The translations under genes and the position numbers were made by a program. The notes under the pieces were generated by a model. The model did no database searches and was not told the origin of the DNA. It saw only the letters and a program-made list of their open reading frames with translations. This document shows, piece by piece, positions 1 through 8,693 of a stretch of 64,000 nt of DNA; the stretch's first letter is position 1; each line of letters begins with the position of its first letter. Source of the stretch: Streptomyces sp. B1I3 (GTDB lineage Bacteria; Actinomycetota; Actinomycetes; Streptomycetales; Streptomycetaceae); NCBI RefSeq assembly GCF_030816615.1, contig NZ_JAUSYD010000001.1:310001-374000 (forward strand), given 5' to 3'.

Positions 1-1
1 C

Positions 2-52
2 CCCGACTGCTCGTTCTGCGACCTCGGTGACGTCGAGTACAAGAACTGGTGA
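2..52 (+). CDS. C-terminal end of an upstream gene (partial)
   Basis: Reading from base 2, an open frame encodes the last 16 residues of a protein ending DCSFCDLGDVEYKNW and stopping at TGA (50-52). The gene enters from the left edge, so its function cannot be told. Two cysteines three residues apart would fit a disulfide-bearing secreted protein, but that is speculation. A strong inverted repeat follows within 25 bases, which supports this being a real gene end. Confidence 0.45.
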   Translation, partial: PDCSFCDLGDVEYKNW

Positions 53-72
53 CTCCGCGGTGACCGGCCGAA

Positions 73-110
73 GCCGCCCCGCCGTCATACGGAAGGGACG
101 GCGGGGCGGC
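73..110. terminator. Inverted repeat, likely bidirectional terminator
   Basis: Perfect 14-bp GC-rich arms (73-86 and 97-110) are separated by a 10-nt loop. The repeat lies between the stop of the plus-strand partial gene and the end of the minus-strand tannase gene, so it can serve both converging transcripts. There is no clear U-tract, which is common for Streptomyces terminators. Confidence 0.75.
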
Positions 111-186
111 AGGGCGGCGGGGCGCGCAGACCGCTACGGTCGAAGGACGGTGTCCTCGCCAGGGCCGGCCGGCTCGTGGGCGCGGC

Positions 187-1994
187 CTATCCGCGGTGCC
201 CGGAGGTGAGCGGGTCTCCGGCCTTGCGGACGGCCTCGGCGATCCATGCCATGGCCTCGGGCACGTCGTAGTTGCCGGCGTGGGGCTGGTTCCAGGCGAG
301 CTGGTAGTCGACCTCCTTGACCTGCTTGTCCGCTTCGAGGGCCCGATCGAGGTTGATGGAGACGATGAACGAGGTGTCCCGGTCGCGGGTTCCGTTGCGG
401 ACGTACCAGTTCGGCGCGGTATCGGCGCCGGTACCGATGAAGTCCATCGGGTTGATCAGGTGGATCTGGTCGTCGACGGTCGTGCTGCGCCTGCTGGTGT
501 ACTGATCCCAGGTCAGGCCGGTGTCGTCGAGCCCGCTGCCGTCACCTGCGACGTCGTTGTGGTCCCAGCTGTACTCGGTGTAGTTCATGTACTTCTGGTT
601 CGGAGGGCCGAAGAGGTTGGTCTCGGTGCCGCTGGTGGTGTCCCCGTTGACGCCCACGGCGTCGAAGGCGGGTGTCGTCTTGAGCCTGGCCTGGGTGACC
701 ACGAACGCGAGGTACTTCTTCATGTCGAGCGACCGCACCTTGTCGGTGCTGTTGTCGACGTCGATCCAGTCGTTGACGTACGACTTGGTGGTCGGCGGGC
801 TTCCGAAGCCGCCGGACTGGATGTCGAAGGTGCTGCCGATCGCCGGGATCGTGTGGGCGGCGTCGCCCTTCATGTACGTTTCCGCGGAGTTGATGACCTC
901 CTGCTCGATGGTGTCGATCATGTTCGCCGCGGTGAGCCGGGAGCCGTCGGGGTTGTGCAACCCGAGGCTGTTCTCGTACACCGGGAACTGGGCTGCGATC
1001 GCGGCCGCGTCCTCGGGCGAGGTGTTCTCGCCGGTCTCGTCGCGGGTGCCGAGTATGTTGTACAGCCACTCGTAAGCCCTGTCGGCGTTGCCGAGGTCGG
1101 TGATCGGGCAGTATGCGTTCACGGCGAAGACGTCGTCGCGGAGGGTGCTGTGCCCCTTGCCGTCGACGCCGGCGGCACCGATCCGGGCGAGGTAGGGTCG
1201 TACTCGCCGCTGTTGCCGGAGGCCCCCAGGATCGACACCAGAGCACCGCCGCCGCTGGTGCCGTTGACGGCGATGCGCTCGGCGCTACCAGGCATAGTGG
1301 TGTCGTTGAGGCGTAGATAGCGGACGGCGGCCTTGGCGTCGACCACCGCCGCAGGGGCCTTGCCGGGGGACGAGCCATCGGCACCCACCAGTCCACGGCT
1401 TCGGTCGGCGACGTCGACGAAGACGTAGCCGGCCTTCAGCGCAGCGCCGACGGTGCTCGTCGAGCTGTTGTAGGACGCACCTCCGGTCACGCTCGCCTTG
1501 ATGTAACTGGCCATCCAGCCGCTGTTGTTCACCGCGAAGTAGATCGGTGCCCGCTGGTTGCCGAAGGCGCTCTCGGGCACGAACACGTTCATGCTCTGGT
1601 AGCCGCAGGCGGTGTTGGAGATCGTGGTGCTGCCGCCGCCGGGACCGCCGGGCTGCTGTGCCGCCGCCGCGACCGGCTTGGCGACGTAACAGATCTCCTT
1701 GTACGCACGCACGTTCATCGGCTGACCGTCGACGGTCACGCTGATCGTCGTGTACGCGGCGGAGTCGAAGGCCAGCGCGGCGTCCTCCGGGTCCGCGGCA
1801 TGGATGTGGCTCCGTGGCGGGGCCGCCCCGGAAGCCGCCGCGACGGAAGCCGGGAACGCGAGCGAGGTGAGGGCGAGTGAGCCCGCGACCGCCATGCCTC
1901 TCAGGAGGCGCTTGCGGATCACAGGACGCCCGGCCCGAACACCCGCGGGGTGTTCGCGTGCGTCGCGCCCGAAGAACACCGAGAGCCGCTGCAT
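187..1994 (-). pseudogene. Secreted subtype B tannase-like alpha/beta hydrolase, split by one frameshift
   Basis: Two minus-strand frames (1994-1119 and 1122-187) are halves of one protein of about 602 aa. The upstream half has a positively charged N-terminus and a hydrophobic export signal (around residues 26-52), then the nucleophile motif GTSGGGAL. The downstream half continues the fold, with the catalytic-histidine region NQPHAGNYD near its end. The frame breaks at a GGG run (plus strand 1195-1197). Adding one G there turns DPTSPGSV into DPYLARIG and fuses the halves cleanly. Known tannases hydrolyse galloyl esters of tannins, and relatives act on other aromatic esters, so the substrate is inferred. 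The ATG at 1994 has a GAGGGGA ribosome site; a GTG at 1922 would give a more usual signal length. It is either recently inactivated or a consensus error. Confidence 0.75.
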
Positions 1995-2397
1995 AGGGTC
2001 TCCCCTCGTTGAGCACCAAGTGCTTCACCGAAACCTCAGAACCGAGGCGAGACGCACGCTACAAGATTGTTAACAATATGCACAGAGATCTTACAAACAT
2101 TTCCGTTGAACACCTGAGCCAGGTGAGCGGTGCCCCCCGGAACGGAGCGCCGACCACACGGTCCGTCACGGCCGCCCAACCATCTGGACGACCTCCGGCC
2201 CGGGGCCTACACTCACCGTGTTCGCAGACCCCGAGACGAACTCGAGAGATTTCTGCCCGGTGACGGAGTCGGCGTGGGGTGCGCGCCCCTGTTCCACGCC
2301 AGCACTGGACGATTCCAGGCGATGACCACGGGTCGGCACATGAGGACGCCGGCGACCCCGTGCGGTCCGCCCCGCCGGGCAGCGGAAGTGACGCGCC
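1995..2397. promoter_or_regulatory. Divergent intergenic region with a 12-bp palindrome
   Basis: This 400-base gap separates the tannase-like gene (minus) from the MFS gene (plus) and must hold both promoters. A locally AT-rich patch (about 2060-2115) contains the perfect palindrome ATTGTTAACAAT at 2066-2077, about 72 bases upstream of the tannase start. Its core TTGTTAACAA fits the FadR-type GntR operator pattern TNGT-N-ACNA. No GntR gene is in the window. No convincing ORF is seen here. Confidence 0.45.
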
Positions 2398-3582
2398 GTG
2401 TCTTCGGCGACCTATCACACCCTGCTGCGCACCCCTGGTGCCGCAGCCTTCTTCCTCACCGCCACGGCAGGCCGCCTCGGCATCGCCATGACCGGCCTCG
2501 GCATCATCTGGCTGGTACACGGCCGAACCGGCTCCTACGCCGTGGCCGGCCTGGTGACCGGCGGCTTCTCCGTCACCGAGGCACTGGTCGGGCCGCAACT
2601 CGCCCGGCTGGTCGACCACTTCGGCCAGACCCGCGTGCTGCCACCCGTCCTCCTCGCCCACAGCGCCGCCGTGCTTTCGCTCCTGACCCTGGTCGCCGAC
2701 GCCCGTCCGATCTGGTTGATGACGGCAGCCGGAGCGTCGGTGGGCGCGACGATCCCGCAGCTCGGCGCACTGTCGGCCGCCCGTTGGTCGGCTCTGCTGC
2801 AAGGCGAGCGGGCCCCTGCGCTGCCCACCGCCTTCGCGCTGGAATCGCTCGGCAACGGGCTGTGCTTCCTGGTCGGTCCGGCGTTGGTCACCGCGGTCGG
2901 AGCGAGCAGCGACCCGGCACACGGCATGACGCTGGCCACCGTTCTGGTGGTGGGCGGCGGGATGGCCTTCGCCGCTCAGCGCCGCACATCGCCTGCGACG
3001 GCCGGCGCTGCTGAGCGTAGGCACGCAGGCCGCTCGCTGCGTCGCCCGGGTTTCGTGGCGCAGGTCGGCGTCAACCTCACCCTGGGCCTGTACTTCGGCG
3101 CCATGCAGGTCTCGGTGACGGCCTTCGCGGTGGAGCACGGCGCGGCGGACTCGGCCGCGCCGCTGTACGCGGTGTCGAACTGCGCCGGCCTGCTGGCCGG
3201 ATGGCTGTACGGCCTGCGTCGGTGGCGTGGCGCTCCTGCGGTACAACTGGCGTGTGCGACGGCCGGGTTGGCGCTCAGCTGTCTGCCACTGCTCGCTGCC
3301 GGATCAGGCCCGGAACTGGGGCTCGCGCTCGCTGCCACCGGCCTGGCCATCCCCCCGATCCTCATCCTCTCCTCGGTACTCACTACGGCGTCCGTGAAAC
3401 CAGCAGCTCTCACCCAGGCGTTCACCTGGCTCAACTCGGCGAGCGCCGCGGGTTCGGCCGGTGCGGCAGCGGTGTCCGGCCGCGCGGTGGACGCGTACGG
3501 CGCACACGGCGGCTTCGTGATCGCCGTGGCGGCCACCTCCACCATGGCCGCACTGGCCGCAGCCCATGCGCGCGCCGCGTGA
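2398..3582 (+). CDS. MFS transporter
   Basis: A 394-aa integral membrane protein with about twelve hydrophobic segments, a weakly hydrophilic central loop near residues 200-215 (RRTSPATAG...ERRH) and no soluble domains. Length and layout match drug/metabolite efflux members of the major facilitator superfamily. The cytoplasmic loop after helix 2 reads LARLVDHFGQTRVL, a degenerate form of the MFS motif A region. The substrate cannot be deduced. The GTG at 2398 is preceded by a purine-rich GGAAG. It is divergent from the tannase-like gene, so export of phenolic breakdown products is conceivable, but nothing in the sequence shows it. Confidence 0.8.
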   Translation: MSSATYHTLLRTPGAAAFFLTATAGRLGIAMTGLGIIWLVHGRTGSYAVAGLVTGGFSVTEALVGPQLARLVDHFGQTRVLPPVLLAHSAAVLSLLTLVADARPIWLMTAAGASVGATIPQLGALSAARWSALLQGERAPALPTAFALESLGNGLCFLVGPALVTAVGASSDPAHGMTLATVLVVGGGMAFAAQRRTSPATAGAAERRHAGRSLRRPGFVAQVGVNLTLGLYFGAMQVSVTAFAVEHGAADSAAPLYAVSNCAGLLAGWLYGLRRWRGAPAVQLACATAGLALSCLPLLAAGSGPELGLALAATGLAIPPILILSSVLTTASVKPAALTQAFTWLNSASAAGSAGAAAVSGRAVDAYGAHGGFVIAVAATSTMAALAAAHARAA

Positions 3583-3895
3583 GGCCGCCGCCCGGAGTGG
3601 CATCGTGAACGATCCGTGCGACCCCGAGGATCGGGCACCCGAGTTGCCGTGGCTGACGCCGTCGATCGCAGTGGCGCCCTCAGGGCCGAGTGGAGAGGTG
3701 ACCTGCCGGAGACAGCAGGTGACCCACTGGTGGCAGCAGGTGATCTACGCGAGATATCAGAAGATGTACCGGTGACAGTCGGTGCCGATCCGATGCGCCG
3801 GCGCGGCCGGCCGCCGGACGTCGTGACGCCGCCTTCGTGACGTCCGGATGACCTGATGTCCGTCATCCGCGCGAAGGCGACCGGGCCCGGGTCGG
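3583..3895. other. Gap without a recognisable gene
   Basis: About 310 bases between the MFS stop and the converging VOC gene. Short plus-strand frames here (3566-3775, 3616-3840) have no recognisable content. A direct repeat of GCAGCAGGTGA-like sequence lies around 3713-3750. No convincing terminator is visible. Confidence 0.4.
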
Positions 3896-4270
3896 TCAGG
3901 CACCGGGGAGAAAGAGACAGAACGGGTGGCCGTGCGGGTCGCGGAGGACCCGTAAGTCCTTCTGAGGCTGGTGCTCCTCCAGCGTCGCGCCCAGGGCGCA
4001 CGCTCGCTGGGTCTCCGCGTCCAGGTCGTCGACCAGCAGGTCCAGGTGCGCTTGCATCTGCTGAGCACCCGCACGTTGGGGCCACACCGGGGGCGTGTGG
4101 TCGGCCTCCAGCTGGAAGCTGAGGCTGGGGCGTTCCTCCTCGGGCGCCCGCAGGCGGACCCAATCGGGCTCGCGCTCGATTTCCTGCCAGCCCAGCAGTG
4201 CCCGGTAGAAGTCGGCGAGCGCGGGCGGATCAGGAGTCCCAAGCACAAAGGCACCGAGTGTCGTCGTCAT
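3896..4270 (-). CDS. VOC-superfamily (glyoxalase/dioxygenase-fold) protein
   Basis: A 124-aa protein with the beta-alpha-beta-beta-beta layout of the vicinal oxygen chelate fold: LGTPDPPALADFYRALLGW at the start, HLDLLVDDLDA in the middle, and RDPHGHPFCLFLPG at the end. Actinobacteria carry many such small stand-alone VOC proteins. Most have no known substrate, and some act in antibiotic binding or aldehyde detoxification. The ATG at 4270 has a strong GGTGGGGG site; the longer frame to 4423 lacks one. It is divergent from the permease gene that follows. Confidence 0.75.
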   Translation of the reverse strand: MTTTLGAFVLGTPDPPALADFYRALLGWQEIEREPDWVRLRAPEEERPSLSFQLEADHTPPVWPQRAGAQQMQAHLDLLVDDLDAETQRACALGATLEEHQPQKDLRVLRDPHGHPFCLFLPGA

Positions 4271-4614
4271 GCCCCCACCTTGCCCCCTGCTCCCGCATCC
4301 ATGCATCTGCCTGGACACGGGGAGCCGGGTGCGAAGGGGCGGGCATGGGTCAGGGGCGGAGCGCCCTCTCCCCATGCACGGCTGTGCACTGCCGAGCGCT
4401 GCCTGATCATGCTCGCACCTCATGCTCGGCCACCAGCACCCCTATTTTACTGTGCCGAAACCTCTGAAATACCTCAGATTTGTTTTCGCCAGGCACAGCG
4501 CACTGCCAGAATCACAGGGTTCCTGATGATGCGCCTTCGAGCCATAGCCAGGCCCCTCCCCCACGGGCCAGGCCGGGACCGACCATCTTCCCCTCACAAA
4601 GGCGAACCCCCTCC
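4271..4614. promoter_or_regulatory. Divergent leader region with nested stem-loop upstream of the permease
   Basis: The gap between the VOC gene and the permease includes a locally AT-rich block. At 4450-4498, nested complementary segments can form one long stem: CTGTGCC (4450-4456) with GGCACAG (4492-4498), GAAAC with GTTTTC, and TCTGA (4463-4467) with TCAGA (4474-4478). The stem ends about 115 bases upstream of the permease start, so it could be a leader structure or an operator region. No gene is seen here. Confidence 0.4.
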
Positions 4615-6075
4615 ATGAGTGACGGCAGCATCACAGCAGCCGATCAGCCCGCCGCTGCCACACCGGCGGCGAGCTCCCCCCACGTGGACGCCGGCGACGC
4701 CGGTTACAGCAAGGACCTCAAGTCCCGTCACATCAACATGATCGCCATCGGCGGTGCGATCGGCACCGGGCTGTTCCTGGGTGCGGGCGGGCGCCTCGCC
4801 GACGCCGGGCCCTCCCTCGCGATTGCCTACGCCGTCTGCGGTGTCTTCGCGTTCTTCGTCGTGCGCGCGCTGGGTGAGCTGATCCTGTACCGCCCGTCGT
4901 CCGGTGCCTTCGTCTCCTACGCCCGTGAATTCATGGGCGAGAAGGGTGCCTTCGCGGCCGGCTGGCTGTACTTCCTGAACTGGTCGACCACTGCGATCGC
5001 GGACATCACCGCGGCGGCGACCTACGCCCACTTCTGGGGCATGTTCAGTGACATTCCGCAGTGGATCCTCGCGTTGATCGCCTTGGCCGTGGTGCTCACG
5101 GCCAACCTCATCTCGGTGAAGTACTTCGGCGAGATGGAGTTCTGGTTCGCGATCATCAAGGTGGCGGCCCTTGTCGCCTTCATGCTGATCGGCGTGTTCC
5201 TCGTGGTGACCCAGCATCCGGTGGACGGCCACACGCCCGGACTGTCCACCGTCTCGGACACCGGCGTCTTCCCCGTCGGCACACTTCCGATGCTGCTCGT
5301 GATCCAGGGCGTCGTCTTCGCCTACGCGTCCGTCGAACTGTGCGGCGTCGCCGCCGGCGAGACCGAGAACCCCGAGAAGATCATGCCGCGTGCGATCAAC
5401 TCCATCATGTGGCGGGTCGGACTGTTCTACGTCGGGTCGGTGGTGCTGCTCGCCCTGCTGCTTCCCTACACCGCCTACTCCGGGGACCAGAGCCCGTTCG
5501 TCACCGTCATGGACAAGCTCGGCGTACCGGGCGCGGCCGGCGTGATGAATCTGGTCGTGCTGACCGCCGCCCTGTCCAGCCTGAACTCCGGCCTCTACTC
5601 CACCGGCCGCATCCTGCGCTCCATGGCCCTTTCAGGTTCCGCACCCCGCTTCACGGGCCTGATGAACAAGGGGCAGGTCCCCTACGGCGGCATTCTGCTG
5701 ACCGCGGGTTTCGGGGTGCTGGGTGTCGGGCTGAACTACGTCGTGCCCGGCCAGGCATTCGAGATCGTGCTGAACGTCGCGTCGATCGGAATCCTCGGGA
5801 CCTGGGGCATGATCATGCTCTGTTCCCTGGTGTTCTGGAACCGCTCGCAGGACGGGCGGGTGACCCGGCCCGCCTACCGCCTGCCGTGGGCCCCGTACAC
5901 GCAGATCGTCACACTCCTGTTCCTCGTCGGTGTGGTCTTCCTGATGTGGTGGGGCGGCGGTGTCGGCCGGACGACCGTGATGCTCCTGCCGGTGATCGCG
6001 GCGGCGCTGGTCGGCGGCTGGTTCCTCGTCCGCGGCCGGGTGCGCGAGATGGCACGGGCCAGGCAGGACGTCTGA
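4615..6075 (+). CDS. ansP: Amino-acid permease of the APC family, L-asparagine permease-like
   Basis: A 486-aa cytoplasmic-membrane transporter with twelve predicted helices. After a hydrophilic N-terminus it reads YSKDLKSRHINMIAIGG-AIGTGLFLGAGG, the diagnostic start of the amino acid transporter (AAT) branch of the APC superfamily (AnsP/GabP/CycA group). The run RALGELILYRPSSGAFVSYAREFMGEK and the NLISVKYFGEMEFWFAIIKV segment are closest to asparagine permeases as I know the family. It is expected to import a neutral amino acid with protons; asparagine is the best guess. The ATG at 4615 lies about 10 bases after AAAGGCG; the longer frame from 4480 has no transporter-like sequence. It is followed by a very strong terminator-like palindrome. 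Confidence 0.8.
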   Translation: MSDGSITAADQPAAATPAASSPHVDAGDAGYSKDLKSRHINMIAIGGAIGTGLFLGAGGRLADAGPSLAIAYAVCGVFAFFVVRALGELILYRPSSGAFVSYAREFMGEKGAFAAGWLYFLNWSTTAIADITAAATYAHFWGMFSDIPQWILALIALAVVLTANLISVKYFGEMEFWFAIIKVAALVAFMLIGVFLVVTQHPVDGHTPGLSTVSDTGVFPVGTLPMLLVIQGVVFAYASVELCGVAAGETENPEKIMPRAINSIMWRVGLFYVGSVVLLALLLPYTAYSGDQSPFVTVMDKLGVPGAAGVMNLVVLTAALSSLNSGLYSTGRILRSMALSGSAPRFTGLMNKGQVPYGGILLTAGFGVLGVGLNYVVPGQAFEIVLNVASIGILGTWGMIMLCSLVFWNRSQDGRVTRPAYRLPWAPYTQIVTLLFLVGVVFLMWWGGGVGRTTVMLLPVIAAALVGGWFLVRGRVREMARARQDV

Positions 6076-6110
6076 ATTTCTCTCGCACCGGACCGGAGAC
6101 GGTCCCGACG

Positions 6111-6170
6111 GCCGGTCGAACGGTGTGTGGCCACCACCCGCGGGTGGTGGCCACACACCGTTCGACCGGC
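6111..6170. terminator. Perfect 60-nt palindrome, likely terminator
   Basis: Bases 6111-6140 are the exact reverse complement of 6141-6170: 30-bp arms with no unpaired loop base. It lies 36 bases after the permease stop and about 72 bases before the methyltransferase start. The RNA would fold into a very stable hairpin, so termination of the permease transcript is the likeliest role. Confidence 0.75.
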
Positions 6171-6242
6171 GGCAGGCAGCTGCGCCCCACCAGACGCCAG
6201 GGAAAATCGTGATTGTCTGCGCCGGCCACTACTGTCGCCGGC

Positions 6243-6890
6243 ATGGTTGAACACGATGCCCTCGACATCACCCGCGAGGCGTACGACGCCGTGGCCCCCA
6301 CATACGCGCAGCTGTTCCGCGACACGCTGAATGACAGCCCTCTGGACCGCGCGATGCTGGGTGCCTTCGCCGAGGCCGTACGTGCCGGCGGGGACGGTCA
6401 GGTCGCGGACCTCGGGTGCGGGCCTGGTCATGTCACCGCACATCTGGACGCGCTGGGGCTGACCGCGTTCGGTGTCGATGCCTCTCCTGCGATGATCGAG
6501 CTGGCTCGACAGGCCTATCCGGACCTACGGTTCCAGGTGGGCTCGATGGCCGCGTTGGACATCGCTGACGGCACGCTGGGCGGCGCACTCTCCCGTTGGT
6601 CCGTCATCCACACCCCACCGCGAGCACTCCCTGCCGTTCTGGCGGAGTTCCACCGTGTGCTGACACCTGGAGGCCACCTCCTTGTCGGCTTCTCGGCGAG
6701 CGATGGCCCGTCTCACCCGACGCAGGCCTTCGATCACGCAGTCGCGCCAGCCTATCGGTGGTCGCCTGACCACCTCGCCGCGATGCTGCGCGAGTCCGGG
6801 TTGGCCGAGGTGGCCCGGTTGGTGCGCGAACCTCAGCCCACCGACCGACGGCAGTTTCAGGAGGTTCACCTACTCGTCCGCAAGGCCTAG
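6243..6890 (+). CDS. Class I SAM-dependent methyltransferase
   Basis: A 215-aa Rossmann-fold methyltransferase. The SAM-binding motif I is VADLGCGPGHVTAHLDALG (around residues 55-70), the acidic residue after strand 2 is in FGVDASPAMI, and the post-II segment FHRVLTPGGHLLVGF is typical of methyltransferase_11/25 domains. The N-terminus YDAVAPTYAQLF also fits. The substrate is unknown; small-molecule O-, N- or C-methylation is likely. The ATG at 6243 was chosen because homologous content begins there; the frame is open upstream to 6213. It sits alone between a palindromic terminator and a gap, so it is probably monocistronic. Confidence 0.85.
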   Translation: MVEHDALDITREAYDAVAPTYAQLFRDTLNDSPLDRAMLGAFAEAVRAGGDGQVADLGCGPGHVTAHLDALGLTAFGVDASPAMIELARQAYPDLRFQVGSMAALDIADGTLGGALSRWSVIHTPPRALPAVLAEFHRVLTPGGHLLVGFSASDGPSHPTQAFDHAVAPAYRWSPDHLAAMLRESGLAEVARLVREPQPTDRRQFQEVHLLVRKA

Positions 6891-7219
6891 GCGGGTCGAC
6901 CGACCGAGTTCGGCGTGCCGGCGCATCAGCAGATCGGTCGGATCGGCAGCCCGGGCAATCACGACGGTTCGCCATGGCTTCGGAGAGACCACGGTGAACA
7001 GCGCGTGGGGACGCCTTGTCTGCCAGGACCATGCGTGAGGTGGCGCCTGGCCGAGGACGGCGGGACTGCCCGTCAGGGCCGCCGGCCACCCACTTCCGCA
7101 GCCAGTTCTGCGCCCCCTCCACGAACCGGACGAACCGAACGAATCGAGCTGCGAACCTCCTGGCAGTAGGGCCTGCCGGCCGATATCCGCCTGGTGTGGC
7201 CTCCACGTACAGTGGCGGC
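6891..7219. other. Gap without a recognisable gene
   Basis: About 330 bases between the methyltransferase and the VOC gene. Open frames exist on both strands (for example 6870-7226 minus), but none gives recognisable protein sequence. Degenerate remains of an older gene cannot be excluded. No strong hairpin is seen. Confidence 0.35.
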
Positions 7220-7603
7220 ATGGCATGCCGCATCAGTGAGCTGGTCATCGAAGCCGCCGACCCGGAGCGGCTCGCCGCGTTCTGGAGCGAGGTCCTGGGC
7301 TACGTGGAACTCGGCCGGGAGGACGACGGAAGCATCGAGATCGGGCCACCCGACGCCGGTTTCGGCGGCCCGCAGCCCACGCTCGTCCTCAGCCCCAACA
7401 GCGCTCCGCAAGCCGGCAAACTCCGGTTGCACATCGACGTCAGCGCCACCGACCGCAGCCAGGACGCCGAGCTGGAGCGGCTGCTCGCGCTCGGCGCCAG
7501 GCCCGCCGACGTAGGCCAGACCGGCACCGAGAGCTGGCACGTCCTGGCCGACCCGGAAGGCAACGAGTTCTGCCTCCTGCACACCCGGCTCCAGCCCCTC
7601 TGA
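7220..7603 (+). CDS. VOC-superfamily protein
   Basis: A 127-aa protein starting ISELVIEAADPERLAAFWSEVLGY and ending WHVLADPEGNEFCLLHTRLQPL, the characteristic N- and C-terminal signatures of a stand-alone VOC/glyoxalase-like protein. The middle contains LRLHIDVSATD. The substrate is unknown. The ATG at 7220 starts the conserved domain directly; the upstream part of the open frame (from 7016) is unlike any protein. It is not closely related to the other VOC protein near 4 kb, so these are separate acquisitions rather than a local duplication. Confidence 0.8.
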   Translation: MACRISELVIEAADPERLAAFWSEVLGYVELGREDDGSIEIGPPDAGFGGPQPTLVLSPNSAPQAGKLRLHIDVSATDRSQDAELERLLALGARPADVGQTGTESWHVLADPEGNEFCLLHTRLQPL

Positions 7604-7808
7604 CCGCACGCTGGCCACCCCCGTACTCCGGCAGGGATGGGCCCGCCTCTCGTGGCCTGGTGGGGGGAGCCGGACTCGCCACCGGGCCGGTGGTGCGACC
7701 GTCGAGCGTCGCGGCGACGTGGTCCACGAGCTTTCCTGTCCATGATGACTCCAGGTGCAGTACTCTCGCTGTAGTGGTCTGGCGTCATATGCGGCTGGAG
7801 TGGTGTCC

Positions 7809-8387
7809 ATGGTGAGGCGGAACGACCAGCGGCGCGCCGCCCTCGTCGATGCTGCGATCGAGGTGCTGGCCAGGGAAGGCGCCCGGGGCCTGACGTTCCG
7901 GGCGGTGGATGTGGAGGCCGCCGTGCCCGTCGGCACCGCGTCCAACTACTTCGCCAGCCGCGACAGCCTGCTCACCCAGGCAGGCGCCCGTGTCTATGAG
8001 CGGCTCCAGCCCGACGAGGCCATGATCGCCCGCCAGCAGTCGGCCGGCCGCGACCGCGACACCTACGCGGAGCTGATGCGTGAACTGGTCAGCCGCGTCG
8101 CCTCCTTCCGCACCGGCTATCTCGCGCTGCTCGAACTCCGCCTCGAGGCCACGCGCCGCCCCGAGCTGCGCACGGTACTCACCGAGCGTGTCCGGGCCGA
8201 TGTCGACGCCAACGTCGCCTACCACGAGGCCTCCGGCCTTCCGGGCGACGCCCTGGCCGTCAAGCTGCTCATGCTGACTCTGAACTGGCTGATCGTCGAG
8301 CAGCTCACCCTGCCGGACGTCTTCACCGAGGCAGAGCGTGAACAACTGGTGACGGCGGCGGTCGAGCGGCTCGTGGCGGCGGAATAG
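7809..8387 (+). CDS. TetR/AcrR-family transcriptional regulator
   Basis: A 192-aa protein. The N-terminus RRAALVDAAIEVLAREGARGLTFRAVDVEAAVPVGTASNYFASRDSLL is a textbook TetR DNA-binding helix-turn-helix (residues about 8-55), followed by an all-helical ligand-binding domain. Its target is unknown. The ATG at 7809 is chosen because MVRRNDQRR begins the domain; upstream in-frame residues are not conserved-looking. No operator-like palindrome stands out upstream. It is not obviously coupled to a neighbour, so its regulon may be elsewhere. Confidence 0.85.
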   Translation: MVRRNDQRRAALVDAAIEVLAREGARGLTFRAVDVEAAVPVGTASNYFASRDSLLTQAGARVYERLQPDEAMIARQQSAGRDRDTYAELMRELVSRVASFRTGYLALLELRLEATRRPELRTVLTERVRADVDANVAYHEASGLPGDALAVKLLMLTLNWLIVEQLTLPDVFTEAEREQLVTAAVERLVAAE

Positions 8388-8693
8388 GCCGTCGGCCCGT
8401 CGACGGTGACTGGGTGGCACTCATGCCACGCCGTACCGGCGGGCGCGCTCCACCCTTCACCGGTCCGCGCACGGACGACCGGAAGCCGCGATGGACGATC
8501 CTCGTCGGCCGAGGCCCCTTCGGGAGCGGGTTCCGCGGGCTCGTCGAGGAACAGGGAAGCCGGCACGCTCGTCCGAGACCTCGGTCTCGCATCGCAACTC
8601 CCGCCACCAGGGCCGTTTCAGCCGGCCGTGTGCTCAATCAGCCGAGCGAGCAGACGGGTGCGGAACATCGATTGGTGAGGCTCGCTCCACGGG
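8388..8693. other. Convergent gap; weak inverted repeat
   Basis: The region between the stops of the TetR gene (plus) and the STAS gene (minus). It holds an 8-bp inverted repeat GAGCGAGC (8644-8651) / GCTCGCTC (8680-8687) with a 28-nt spacer, a weak terminator candidate. No coding sequence is recognised. Confidence 0.3.

Noticed and set aside
196..1320. 374-codon plus-strand frame opposite the tannase-like gene
   Set aside because: Valine/arginine/glycine-rich antisense shadow of the real minus-strand coding sequence; no domain-like content.
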